Part shown: one piece after another, positions 1 to 6,416 of the stretch
Layout: each line of letters starts with the position of its first letter
How positions within the stretch are numbered: the stretch's first letter is position 1
Source of the DNA: Bacteroidales bacterium
Lineage (GTDB): Bacteria; Bacteroidota; Bacteroidia; Bacteroidales; Muribaculaceae
Reading direction: 5' to 3'
Assembly (NCBI GenBank): GCA_900769345.1
Contig: CAAGGJ010000096.1
Location: forward strand, 1 to 14,127
DNA length: 14,127 nt
The notes under the pieces: generated by a model
What the model was told of the DNA's origin: nothing
The model's input: only the letters and a program-made list of their open reading frames with translations
The model's database searches: none
Position numbers and translations under genes: made by a program

Positions 1-245
1 CTGAAAAGGTAGTAGTTACAATATTCGAGGTTTTCGTCAACCACATTGCCGGCAACTTTCGACCCGAGTGCAGAGCCCACTTTTCCCACAATGTCGAGCA
101 AGGGATTGTTGGAACTGAGATTTTGTTCGATGGTTGAGCCCACCACTTCATTTACGGCAGCCACGTGGTCCTCGCGAGTGGGATTGGTGGCTACAAGTGC
201 TCCTACGGCTATAACCAGCACTATCAAGATAAATAGTTTCTTCAT
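1..245 (-). CDS. small exported protein, DUF4359-like (3' end outside window)
   Basis: This reading frame starts at the ATG whose complement is at 243-245 and runs off the left edge after 81 codons, so its C-terminus is missing. It begins MKKLFILIVLVIAVGALVATNP, trimmed here to its features: two lysines, then about 16 hydrophobic residues, then ATNP. That is a signal peptide or N-terminal membrane anchor. The ATNP motif straight after the hydrophobic stretch, and a later NYYLF segment (residues 76-80), resemble the DUF4359 family of short uncharacterised exported proteins. The family assignment is from memory and moderate. It lies 132 bases downstream of dnaX on the same strand, with a candidate dnaX terminator and a palindrome in the gap, so it probably has its own promoter. 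No function can be given. Confidence 0.6.
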   Translation of the reverse strand, partial: MKKLFILIVLVIAVGALVATNPTREDHVAAVNEVVGSTIEQNLSSNNPLLDIVGKVGSALGSKVAGNVVDENLEYCNYYLF

Positions 246-278
246 TTCTGTTATCTTTTTTTGTGAATTATGTGATTG

Positions 279-298
279 ATGATGTAAAAATACATCAT
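279..298. repeat. 8-bp perfect inverted repeat upstream of the DUF4359-like gene
   Basis: ATGATGTA and TACATCAT are separated by AAAA. The repeat ends 33 bases upstream of the ATG at 245. It is A+T-rich and no T-run follows it on the minus strand, so an operator or 5'-leader hairpin is more likely than a terminator. The function is inferred only from position. Confidence 0.4.
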
Positions 299-323
299 TT
301 CGATAAAATAACAGAATGAGAAG

Positions 324-371
324 TGAAAAAATATTATGATAACACCACCACGGGAGCGCGGCAGATGGTGT
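324..371 (-). terminator. possible dnaX terminator
   Basis: Just after the dnaX stop, the minus strand carries ACACCA and TGGTGT arms (371-366 and 347-342) around an 18-base G+C-rich loop. An A+T-rich stretch ending in six T residues follows (340-324). The stem is short and the T-run is not adjacent to it, so this is a weak candidate. Confidence 0.3.
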
Positions 372-377
372 GAGAGA

Positions 378-2135
378 TTATTTCATCGACAGTTTGAAAT
401 CGTTGATAAGCGTTTCGATAGCGGGATAAGCGGTGCGAATGTCTTCGATTATTTCGCGTTGGGTCTTGTATTTTGGTCGTGGGGCGGTTTGCACTATTCT
501 TATATTCATGCCCACATAATCGTTTTGCAATTCGTTGCGTATGGCGGTAAGAATTTCGGTGGTATCTTGGTCGAAAATGCTTTTTTGCACCTCGCTAACG
601 CATATTTCGAATGCGTTGGCGGTGACGAGTGTGGGTTGCACCATACCCATGGCGCTGATGAGCATGCGGCGGTGCGGATGATTACGGATAAAGTTGTTCC
701 ACGCCGTGGTGAGCATAGCTTGATTGAATGCAGCGTTGCGGTTTTGCACCGGGGCATCGGTTTCGGTGCTTTGGCCTTCGGTTTTGTCGAAGCGAAGAGT
801 CTTTTTTGCGTTAAAACGGTGCGTGCCGCTACCTTCGAGGCTCTCGTAGCGCGCCGTTTCGGTAGGCTGTGCTTGCGCTCGAGGCTGACTGTAAGCAGTC
901 GCCTGCCCCTTAGCCGAGGCTTGAGGGGCAGTAGACTGAGGTGCGGCATACTGCTGAGGTGCTGCTGCTTGAGGTGCTGCCGGTTGGGCTATGGAGCGCA
1001 ATGGAGCACCGCCGCCTCCACCGGGAGTGGGTGCAGGAGCAGGCGCCAGCAGTTGGCATATCTTTATCAATGCCAATTCCACAGCAAATTGCTTGTTGGT
1101 GGCAGTGGGGTAATTCAGGTCGCAAGTGTTGCAAATGTCCATGGCTGCGTAATACCATCGCGGATTGAGCGACACGGCTTGCTTGGCAAATTCGGCAGCC
1201 AATTCATCGCTCATTTCGAGCAGGCATCGTGTGCGAGGGTCGTAAGCCACCATCAGGTCGCGCAGGTGTTGTGCGAGTCCGTTGATGAAGAATTTTGAGT
1301 CGAAGCCGTGGTCGCGAACATCTTTATAGATGAGCAAAGCCTCGGGCACGTCGCTCTTCTTGAATGCCTCCACAAGACGGAAATAATAATCGTGGTCGAG
1401 CACATTAAGGTTGGCGATGGTGGTTTGATAAGTGATATTACCCTCCGAGGCGGCAGCCACTTGGTCGAAAATCGAGAGAGCGTCGCGCATAGCGCCGTCG
1501 GCTTTCTGGGCTATCACATTGAGCGCAGCGCTTTCTGCCGTGATGCCTTCCTGCTCGGCGATGTATTGCAATTGGCTCACTATGTCCTGAGTGGTGATGC
1601 GAGCAAAGTCGTAGATTTGGCAGCGGCTCAGGATGGTGGGGATAATTTTATGCTTCTCGGTAGTGGCGAGGATGAATATGGCGTGAGCCGGGGGTTCCTC
1701 GAGGGTCTTCAAGAAGGCGTTGAACGCTTGAGTGGTGAGCATGTGCACCTCGTCGATGATATACACGCGATATTTGCCTATTGGGGGCGGTATGCGCACT
1801 TGGTCGATTAGGTTGCGCATATCGTCGACCGAGTTGTTCGACGCTGCGTCGAGCTCCACTATGTTGTAGCTGTGTTGTTCGTTAAATGCCTTGCACGATT
1901 CACATTCGTTGCACGCTTCGTGGTCGGGCGTAGGGTTAAGGCAGTTGATGGTCTTGGCAAAGATACGCGCACACGAGGTCTTGCCCACGCCTCGAGGTCC
2001 GCAGAAGAGATAAGCATGCGCCAGGCGTGAGTTATCGATTGCCGACTTCAGGGTGTGTGTAAGAGCCTGCTGTCCTACCACATTTCGGAAGGTGGACGGG
2101 CGGTATTTTCGGGCTGATACGATATAGTTTTCCAT
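378..2135 (-). CDS. dnaX: DNA polymerase III subunit gamma/tau
   Basis: DnaX is the ATPase of the clamp loader that places the beta clamp on primed DNA and tethers polymerase cores. The 585-residue product shows the AAA+ features in order: Walker A GPRGVGKT (46-53), four zinc-binding cysteines (65, 75, 78, 81), Walker B IIDEVH (126-131), sensor 1 ATTEKHK (157-163) and the SRC motif with the arginine finger at R171. The clamp-loader domains end near residue 365. A Pro/Ala/Gln-rich linker (about 365-430) and a tau-specific C-terminal domain follow. The start gives MENYIVSARKYRPSTF, the usual Bacteroidales N-terminus. A -7 box ends only six bases before the ATG. The upstream hydrolase gene is 100 bases away on the same strand. 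A slippery heptamer in codons 443-445 could also give a shorter gamma form (separate entry). Confidence 0.96.
   Translation of the reverse strand: MENYIVSARKYRPSTFRNVVGQQALTHTLKSAIDNSRLAHAYLFCGPRGVGKTSCARIFAKTINCLNPTPDHEACNECESCKAFNEQHSYNIVELDAASNNSVDDMRNLIDQVRIPPPIGKYRVYIIDEVHMLTTQAFNAFLKTLEEPPAHAIFILATTEKHKIIPTILSRCQIYDFARITTQDIVSQLQYIAEQEGITAESAALNVIAQKADGAMRDALSIFDQVAAASEGNITYQTTIANLNVLDHDYYFRLVEAFKKSDVPEALLIYKDVRDHGFDSKFFINGLAQHLRDLMVAYDPRTRCLLEMSDELAAEFAKQAVSLNPRWYYAAMDICNTCDLNYPTATNKQFAVELALIKICQLLAPAPAPTPGGGGGAPLRSIAQPAAPQAAAPQQYAAPQSTAPQASAKGQATAYSQPRAQAQPTETARYESLEGSGTHRFNAKKTLRFDKTEGQSTETDAPVQNRNAAFNQAMLTTAWNNFIRNHPHRRMLISAMGMVQPTLVTANAFEICVSEVQKSIFDQDTTEILTAIRNELQNDYVGMNIRIVQTAPRPKYKTQREIIEDIRTAYPAIETLINDFKLSMK
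776..807 (-). other. candidate -1 ribosomal frameshift signal in dnaX
   Basis: The minus-strand heptamer A AAA AAG occupies 807-801. By codon count from the dnaX ATG it is split as GCA-AAA-AAG (residues A443, K444, K445), the same heptamer and phase as the E. coli dnaX frameshift site. A CTTCG/CGAAG stem (792-788 with 780-776, loop of seven) begins eight bases downstream, a suitable spacing though the stem is weak. A tandem -1 slip would add 39 foreign residues and stop at the TAA at 684-682, giving about 484 residues instead of 585. E. coli terminates after one codon, so this tail is unusually long. No obvious upstream Shine-Dalgarno-like stimulator is seen. Confidence 0.5.
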
Positions 2136-2141
2136 TAACTA

Positions 2142-2149
2142 CAAAATTA
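2142..2149 (-). promoter_or_regulatory. putative -7 box of dnaX
   Basis: TAATTTTG matches the Bacteroidetes -7 consensus TAnnTTTG exactly, six bases upstream of the dnaX ATG. No -33 TTTG is seen at the expected distance. If it is used, the leader would be only a few bases long. Confidence 0.4.
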
Positions 2150-2235
2150 CTATATTTTTTTTATTTTTTTGCGACTTCGGGCTGACTTGTTTTTTATAGA
2201 GCAGGCATTTTGTGCCACTTTCGCCGTGGACTGTT

Positions 2236-3576
2236 TCATTGCTTTTTTATCCATCTCGCCATATCTTCGAGCACTATGGGGTCGATGGTTTGCTCTATAT
2301 TGCCATAGTCCATGCCGGGTTGGCTGCAATGCTGCATCAGGTGGTTGTGGGCAGGATAGAGCAATTGCTGCAGGCGCTTGCCTCGATAGTTCTGCTTGAG
2401 CACGGGGCTATTAAGCTCGAGCGACACTTGCACATCGTGCCCGCCGTACAAGGCAAGCATAGGGCATCGCACTTGTTGCAGGTGGTCTACGGGATTGTAG
2501 CGCACAAAGTGGGTGTACCATGGTGTGGTCATTACGGCTATCTGGCCCTTGAGTGCTATCATCTGAGCCGGAGTGGCTCCTTCTTGCAGAATTTGAGTCA
2601 GACGGCTGCGTAGGGCTTCGACATCGTGAATGCTGTCGATGGCGGCATATACGCGAGTCATTTTGTCTCTTTCAGCTTCGCCAAAAGTGCCTTTGCCTGT
2701 CTTGGCTATGTCCTCGGCTTGGCGCAACAGGGTCTCCGAACCCTTCACCACCGGTCCGGCAATGGTGATGATAAATGCCACCTCACTGCTGTGTTCGGCT
2801 GCCACCACAAGGGCTATCTCGCCGCCTTCGCTATGGCCGGCTATGCCTATTTTTCGCTTATTAATTTCGGGCACGGTGCGCAGATATTGCACTGCTGCGT
2901 AGGCATCGTCGGCAAAGTCGAGTGTGGTGTCGTCGGCATTGCCTGCCGATGAGCCGCCGGCTCCGCGGTCGTCGTAGCGAAGCACTGCTATGCCTTGACG
3001 TGTGAGATAGTCGGCTATCACGGCAAATGGTTTGTGGCCCAAGAGTTCTTCGTCGCGATTTTGCGTGCCGCTTCCGGTCACCAGCACCACTGCGCTGAGT
3101 CTTTTTTTGCCTTTAGGCAATGTGAGAGTGCCGGCAAGGGTGGCTCCTCCGCTCGAGAATGTCACCTCACGCTCCTCGTAGGGGAACGGCGGTTGGGGCG
3201 TCTGGGGACGGTTGAGATAGGGGTTGGCGTCGGCAAAGGTGAGTGTTATGGGCAGTCGAGCCAGACCCTGCTGAAACGATCCTTCGAGCGTATTGCTCTC
3301 GGCTTTGTGCGTGAGATTGAGCGCAATACCGAAGCGTCTTATTGTCAGAAAAGCCGTCGACGGGGTGAGACGAATGGAGTCGCAAGCTATGTCGAGCACC
3401 ATTTGTTCGGGCGAATCGAACCACGCATGTGTCTCATCGGCTATGCGAATCACCAATGGCATTTTTTGCATTCCTGCATTTATGGTGCCGGTCCATCGGC
3501 CGGTGAGATTATGAGCATCGGCTGCTATGGCTATGCATGCGGCTATAACCATGGCTGTGAATCTAAGGCGTGTCAT
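2236..3576 (-). CDS. secreted alpha/beta hydrolase (esterase-like)
   Basis: The 446-residue protein has a signal peptide (hydrophobic about 7-19, likely cleavage after Ala21) and is expected in the periplasm or on the outer envelope. An N-terminal beta-rich region (about 22-135) is followed by an alpha/beta-hydrolase domain (about 136-446). The nucleophile elbow is GHSEGG (247-252, Ser249), with likely acid Asp381 in YGGHD and His412 in the NHL motif, so the triad looks complete. The VTGSGTQNRDE and LRYDDRG motifs (166-176, 199-205) are typical of a widespread Bacteroidetes family annotated only as alpha/beta hydrolase. The substrate is unknown; an ester or peptide bond is likely. The start is 21 bases after the cdd stop, so cdd and this gene are probably one transcript, perhaps reading into dnaX. 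Confidence 0.87.
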   Translation of the reverse strand: MTRLRFTAMVIAACIAIAADAHNLTGRWTGTINAGMQKMPLVIRIADETHAWFDSPEQMVLDIACDSIRLTPSTAFLTIRRFGIALNLTHKAESNTLEGSFQQGLARLPITLTFADANPYLNRPQTPQPPFPYEEREVTFSSGGATLAGTLTLPKGKKRLSAVVLVTGSGTQNRDEELLGHKPFAVIADYLTRQGIAVLRYDDRGAGGSSAGNADDTTLDFADDAYAAVQYLRTVPEINKRKIGIAGHSEGGEIALVVAAEHSSEVAFIITIAGPVVKGSETLLRQAEDIAKTGKGTFGEAERDKMTRVYAAIDSIHDVEALRSRLTQILQEGATPAQMIALKGQIAVMTTPWYTHFVRYNPVDHLQQVRCPMLALYGGHDVQVSLELNSPVLKQNYRGKRLQQLLYPAHNHLMQHCSQPGMDYGNIEQTIDPIVLEDMARWIKKQ

Positions 3577-3597
3577 AGCGGTATTATATCAATGATT

Positions 3598-4068
3598 TTA
3601 AAACTCCACAAAACTCAGTGGCATAAGTGCCTTAATGCTATCGAGCACATACACTTCGTGGCGGCCGCAGAGTATAATCTCTATGGGCTTGCCGCCTATG
3701 GTTTCATACTCCAAAATGGCTTGACGGCAGTGTCCGCAGGGCGAGATGGGCGTTTCCACAAAGTCGCCCTTGGTCCATGCGGCTATCACAAGCTTGCGAA
3801 ACGGCACGCCGGGATAGTTGGCTCCGGCATAATATATCACGCTGCGCTCGGCGCAGGTGCCCGACGAGAATGCTGCATTTTCCTGATTGGCTCCGGTGAG
3901 TATTTCGCCATTGTCGAGCAAGAGTGCCACGCCCACATTGAAGCCGCTATAGGGCGAATATGCCCTTTTTGTGGCATCTTTTGCCATTTCGGTGAGTTTT
4001 TTATCCTCTGCAGTTAGTTCTGTATAAGAGTAAACTGCTATCTTTGTAGTCAAATTTATTTCTTTCAT
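3598..4068 (-). CDS. cdd: cytidine deaminase
   Basis: This enzyme converts cytidine and deoxycytidine to uridine and deoxyuridine in pyrimidine salvage. The 156-residue product carries both zinc motifs: TCAER (71-75; zinc ligand Cys72, catalytic Glu74) and PCGHCRQ (110-116; ligands Cys111 and Cys114). A Cys-Ala-Glu first motif marks the small tetrameric class. NQENAAF (61-67) is the conserved substrate-binding loop. The N-terminal ~20 residues before the core match Bacteroides homologues as I remember them, supporting this start. The ATG (4068-4066) overlaps by two bases the start codon of the rightward glucosaminidase gene, so its promoter must lie inside that gene. The secreted hydrolase follows after 21 bases. 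Confidence 0.95.
   Translation of the reverse strand: MKEINLTTKIAVYSYTELTAEDKKLTEMAKDATKRAYSPYSGFNVGVALLLDNGEILTGANQENAAFSSGTCAERSVIYYAGANYPGVPFRKLVIAAWTKGDFVETPISPCGHCRQAILEYETIGGKPIEIILCGRHEVYVLDSIKALMPLSFVEF
4014..4046 (+). promoter_or_regulatory. putative promoter of the glucosaminidase gene, inside cdd
   Basis: TATCTTTG (4039-4046) is an exact and particularly good match to the Bacteroidetes -7 box. It is preceded after 21 bases by TTAG (4014-4017), three of four bases of the -33 TTTG. Transcription would begin near 4050, about 17 bases before the ATG at 4067. The whole promoter lies within the 5' part of cdd. Confidence 0.5.
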
Positions 4069-5104
4069 GATTTATCAGATTTTACGCAAATATATCGATA
4101 TTTTTTCAAATATCGTTTCGAAGACAGCTTTTTGCTATATAATTTTGCTGATTTTAGTTGCCGGCGGACATGTGACCTATGCTCAACAGCGACTTTCGGC
4201 GAAGTATCTCAACTATATCGACGAATATAAGGACATAGCCATAGAGCAGCAGCGACGCCATGGCATACCGGCAAGCATCACGCTCGCGCAGGGCTTGCTT
4301 GAGAGCCAAGCGGGACAGAGTCGCCTCGCCACGGCGGGCAACAACCACTTCGGCATCAAGTGCACCGGCTGGGCGGGCGATACCATTCGCCACGACGATG
4401 ACGAGATGCAGGAATGTTTTCGCAGCTATGCCTCGGCTGCCGAGTCCTATCACGACCACTCGCTTTTCTTGAAGCGAAGTCGCTATGCGCCGCTTTACGA
4501 CCTCGATATCACCGATTATAAGGGCTGGGCGCGAACGCTCAAGAAGTGCGGCTATGCCACCGACCCCAAGTATCCCGACAAACTCATCAATATTATCGAG
4601 ACCTACGAACTGTTTCAGTACGACGACTCGCGCTATCAGGCTGCTGCTCTCGCCAAAGAAGTTGCCGCGCCCGAAACCAAGCCTGCCGGGAAGTCGCAGC
4701 AGTCGGCTCACGATTCGCAACTTGAGAACGATGTGGAGAGTCTGCTTGCCGCCGAAATAGGGCAGCAACATGTGGTGCGTCGCCGCTGGGGACTGTATTA
4801 TGTGACTGCTCGCGAGGGCGACACCTTCTCTTCGCTTGCCACCGAACTCGATGTGAAGCCTGATAAGTTGGCTAAATTCAACGATATGCACCGTGATGAT
4901 ACCATAACTCCGGGCGATGTGATTTGGCTCGAATCGAAAGCCAAGAAGGCATCCGACGACCATAGTGAGCACCTCGTTACCGAGGGCGAAACGCTACTCT
5001 CGGTGGCACAATATTATGGTATTCAACTCAAAAGTCTTGCAAAAATCAATAAAATAAAACCCGATGCCGAGATAGCACCGGGTAGTGTATTGATGTTGCG
5101 CTGA
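4067..5104 (+). CDS. secreted glucosaminidase (GH73-like) with two LysM domains
   Basis: Predicted to cleave N-acetylglucosaminyl bonds in peptidoglycan. The 345-residue protein has a signal peptide with an unusually long n-region (1-20), a hydrophobic core (23-33) and likely cleavage after TYA (37-39). The catalytic domain spans about 45-186. ITLAQGLLESQAG holds the likely catalytic Glu79, followed by NNHFGIK (92-98) and GYATDPKYPDKL (162-173), the conserved glucosaminidase signatures. A linker rich in Ala, Gln and Glu leads to two LysM repeats (about 244-289 and 302-345) that bind glycan chains. No other in-frame ATG would keep the signal peptide, so the start at 4067 is retained even though it overlaps the cdd ATG. 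It converges on gpsA with 32 bases between the stop codons. Confidence 0.9.
   Translation: MIYQILRKYIDIFSNIVSKTAFCYIILLILVAGGHVTYAQQRLSAKYLNYIDEYKDIAIEQQRRHGIPASITLAQGLLESQAGQSRLATAGNNHFGIKCTGWAGDTIRHDDDEMQECFRSYASAAESYHDHSLFLKRSRYAPLYDLDITDYKGWARTLKKCGYATDPKYPDKLINIIETYELFQYDDSRYQAAALAKEVAAPETKPAGKSQQSAHDSQLENDVESLLAAEIGQQHVVRRRWGLYYVTAREGDTFSSLATELDVKPDKLAKFNDMHRDDTITPGDVIWLESKAKKASDDHSEHLVTEGETLLSVAQYYGIQLKSLAKINKIKPDAEIAPGSVLMLR
4087..4094 (-). promoter_or_regulatory. putative -7 box of cdd, inside the glucosaminidase gene
   Basis: On the minus strand TATATTTG matches TAnnTTTG exactly, 18 bases upstream of the cdd ATG. No good -33 box is seen. Transcription would begin near 4083, inside the signal-peptide coding part of the opposite gene. 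Confidence 0.4.
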
Positions 5105-5136
5105 TTGTTCTGAATTTTTCCCGTTCCAAACGAGCA

Positions 5137-6141
5137 TCAACTGAGATGTTGGGCAAGTTCGCTGATGGCCTTGCCGGCATTTTTACGCTCGTAGAGGATA
5201 GCATACATAGTGTCGAGAATAGGCATATCCACATGGTGATTTTCATTGATGAGATGCATGCATCGGGTGGCATAATAGCCCTCAGCCACCATCTCCATTT
5301 CCATCATAGCTGCTTTTACCGAGTAGCCGCGGCCTATCATAGAGCCGAAATTGTGATTTCGGCTAAATCGCGAGTAACAAGTCACAAGCAAGTCGCCCAG
5401 ATAAGCCGAGTTGCATATATTGCGCTGCTTATGCGGGCAAGCGATGTCTTCAAATCGCTCCATCTCGCGTATGGCATTCGATACATAGGTGGCAAGGAAG
5501 TTGTCGCCATTCTTCAGCCCATGCAAAATGCCTGCGCCTATGGCATACACATTTTTGAGCACTCCGGCATATTCTATGCCATCGATGTCGCTCGACAGCA
5601 CCGTTTTCATCTTGGCGCTCTCGAGTTTGGAAGCAAAGGCTTGTGCTTTCTCGATGCTCTGCGCTGACACGGTGAGGTAGCTCAAGCGCTCGAGTGCCAC
5701 TTCCTCGGCATGGCACGGACCGCTTGCCACAAGCAGATTCTCAGGTGAGATGCCAAACCGGCTCGTCATATATTGCGTGATGAGCATATTCTCATCGGGC
5801 ACAATGCCCTTAATGGCATTCACCACATGCTTTTGGCTGATATCCTCGGTGATGTTGGCCATGTGACTCTTGAAGTAGGGCGACGGCACGGCAAGCAGCA
5901 AGGTGTCGGCGAGGCGGCACGCTTCGTTGATGTCGCTGGTGAAATAGATGCGCGAGGTGTCGAAGCGCACATCGCTCAGATACACCGGATTGTGCCCGGT
6001 GGCCTTGAAACTCTCTATGCGGTCGGGGCGTCGCATATACCATATTATACTCTCGTTGTTGTTGAGCATCAGTTTGGCAAGGGCTGTGGCCCAGCTGCCT
6101 CCGCCCATTACGGCTATTCGGCCCGGAAATTTGTTTGCCAT
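5137..6141 (-). CDS. gpsA: NAD(P)-dependent glycerol-3-phosphate dehydrogenase
   Basis: GpsA reduces dihydroxyacetone phosphate to sn-glycerol 3-phosphate in the cytosol, the backbone precursor for phospholipids. The 334-residue length is normal. The N-terminal Rossmann motif is GGGSWATA (13-20), followed by AVPSPY (84-89), NAIKG (108-112, with Lys111 contacting substrate), ASGPCHAEEV (139-148) and AGVLKNV (192-198), where Lys196 is the family's catalytic lysine. The C-terminal helical domain carries LGDLLVTC (248-255) and MVAEGYY (284-290). It lies downstream of lysS on the same strand, the lysS-gpsA order I know from Bacteroides, though a terminator and 275 bases separate them here. A weak -7-like TACTTTG lies five bases before the ATG. 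Confidence 0.95.
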   Translation of the reverse strand: MANKFPGRIAVMGGGSWATALAKLMLNNNESIIWYMRRPDRIESFKATGHNPVYLSDVRFDTSRIYFTSDINEACRLADTLLLAVPSPYFKSHMANITEDISQKHVVNAIKGIVPDENMLITQYMTSRFGISPENLLVASGPCHAEEVALERLSYLTVSAQSIEKAQAFASKLESAKMKTVLSSDIDGIEYAGVLKNVYAIGAGILHGLKNGDNFLATYVSNAIREMERFEDIACPHKQRNICNSAYLGDLLVTCYSRFSRNHNFGSMIGRGYSVKAAMMEMEMVAEGYYATRCMHLINENHHVDMPILDTMYAILYERKNAGKAISELAQHLS

Positions 6142-6237
6142 AGATTCAAAGTAGCGTTTTTATTGCCGATTCGCGGTTTTTTGCCTCCATCGGGGGGGCG
6201 AAAAAGCCTGTCGAGTGGCGTAATTTAATAATTGTAT

Positions 6238-6260
6238 TAGCGTTTTACGCTATTTAGCGT
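6238..6260. repeat. alternating TAGCGT/ACGCTA units upstream of gpsA
   Basis: Three six-base units alternate in orientation: TAGCGT (6238-6243), ACGCTA (6247-6252) and TAGCGT (6255-6260), with spacers TTT and TT. The middle unit can pair with either neighbour, so two mutually exclusive hairpins or two overlapping operator dyads are possible. It lies about 100 bases upstream of the gpsA start. The remaining gap between lysS and gpsA holds the lysS terminator, a run of seven G (6192-6198), a short GCTGC/GCAGC hairpin (6326-6340) and no gene that I can see. Confidence 0.45.
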
Positions 6261-6347
6261 GATTGTTTATTGACTTTTATTTGTTTATGCCTCAAGGAGG
6301 TTGTGTGGAGTGAGAGTGTAGCGAAGCTGCAGTCAGCAGCGACGATT

Positions 6348-6388
6348 GAAACATTAAAGGGTGTACCAAAACCAAGTTGGCACACCCT
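6348..6388 (-). terminator. lysS rho-independent terminator
   Basis: On the minus strand, AGGGTGT (6388-6382) pairs with ACACCCT (6364-6358). After one mismatch CCAA pairs with TTGG, leaving a seven-base loop. The tail TTTAATGTTT follows at 6357-6348. The stem begins 28 bases after the lysS stop. Confidence 0.7.
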
Positions 6389-6416
6389 AAAATGCGTTAT
6401 GCTTACTCGTTTGGTT

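Noticed and set aside
336..1298. Long rightward open frame of 320 codons
   Set aside because: It lies entirely antisense to dnaX, whose AAA+ motifs are unmistakable. It is rich in Cys, His and Arg and matches no family I know. Similar long antisense frames over lysS, the hydrolase, recF and rdgB were dropped for the same reason.
6192..6198. Run of seven G upstream of gpsA as a phase-variation tract
   Set aside because: It is short, lies outside any coding sequence and is not between recognisable promoter boxes. A single sequence cannot show length variation.
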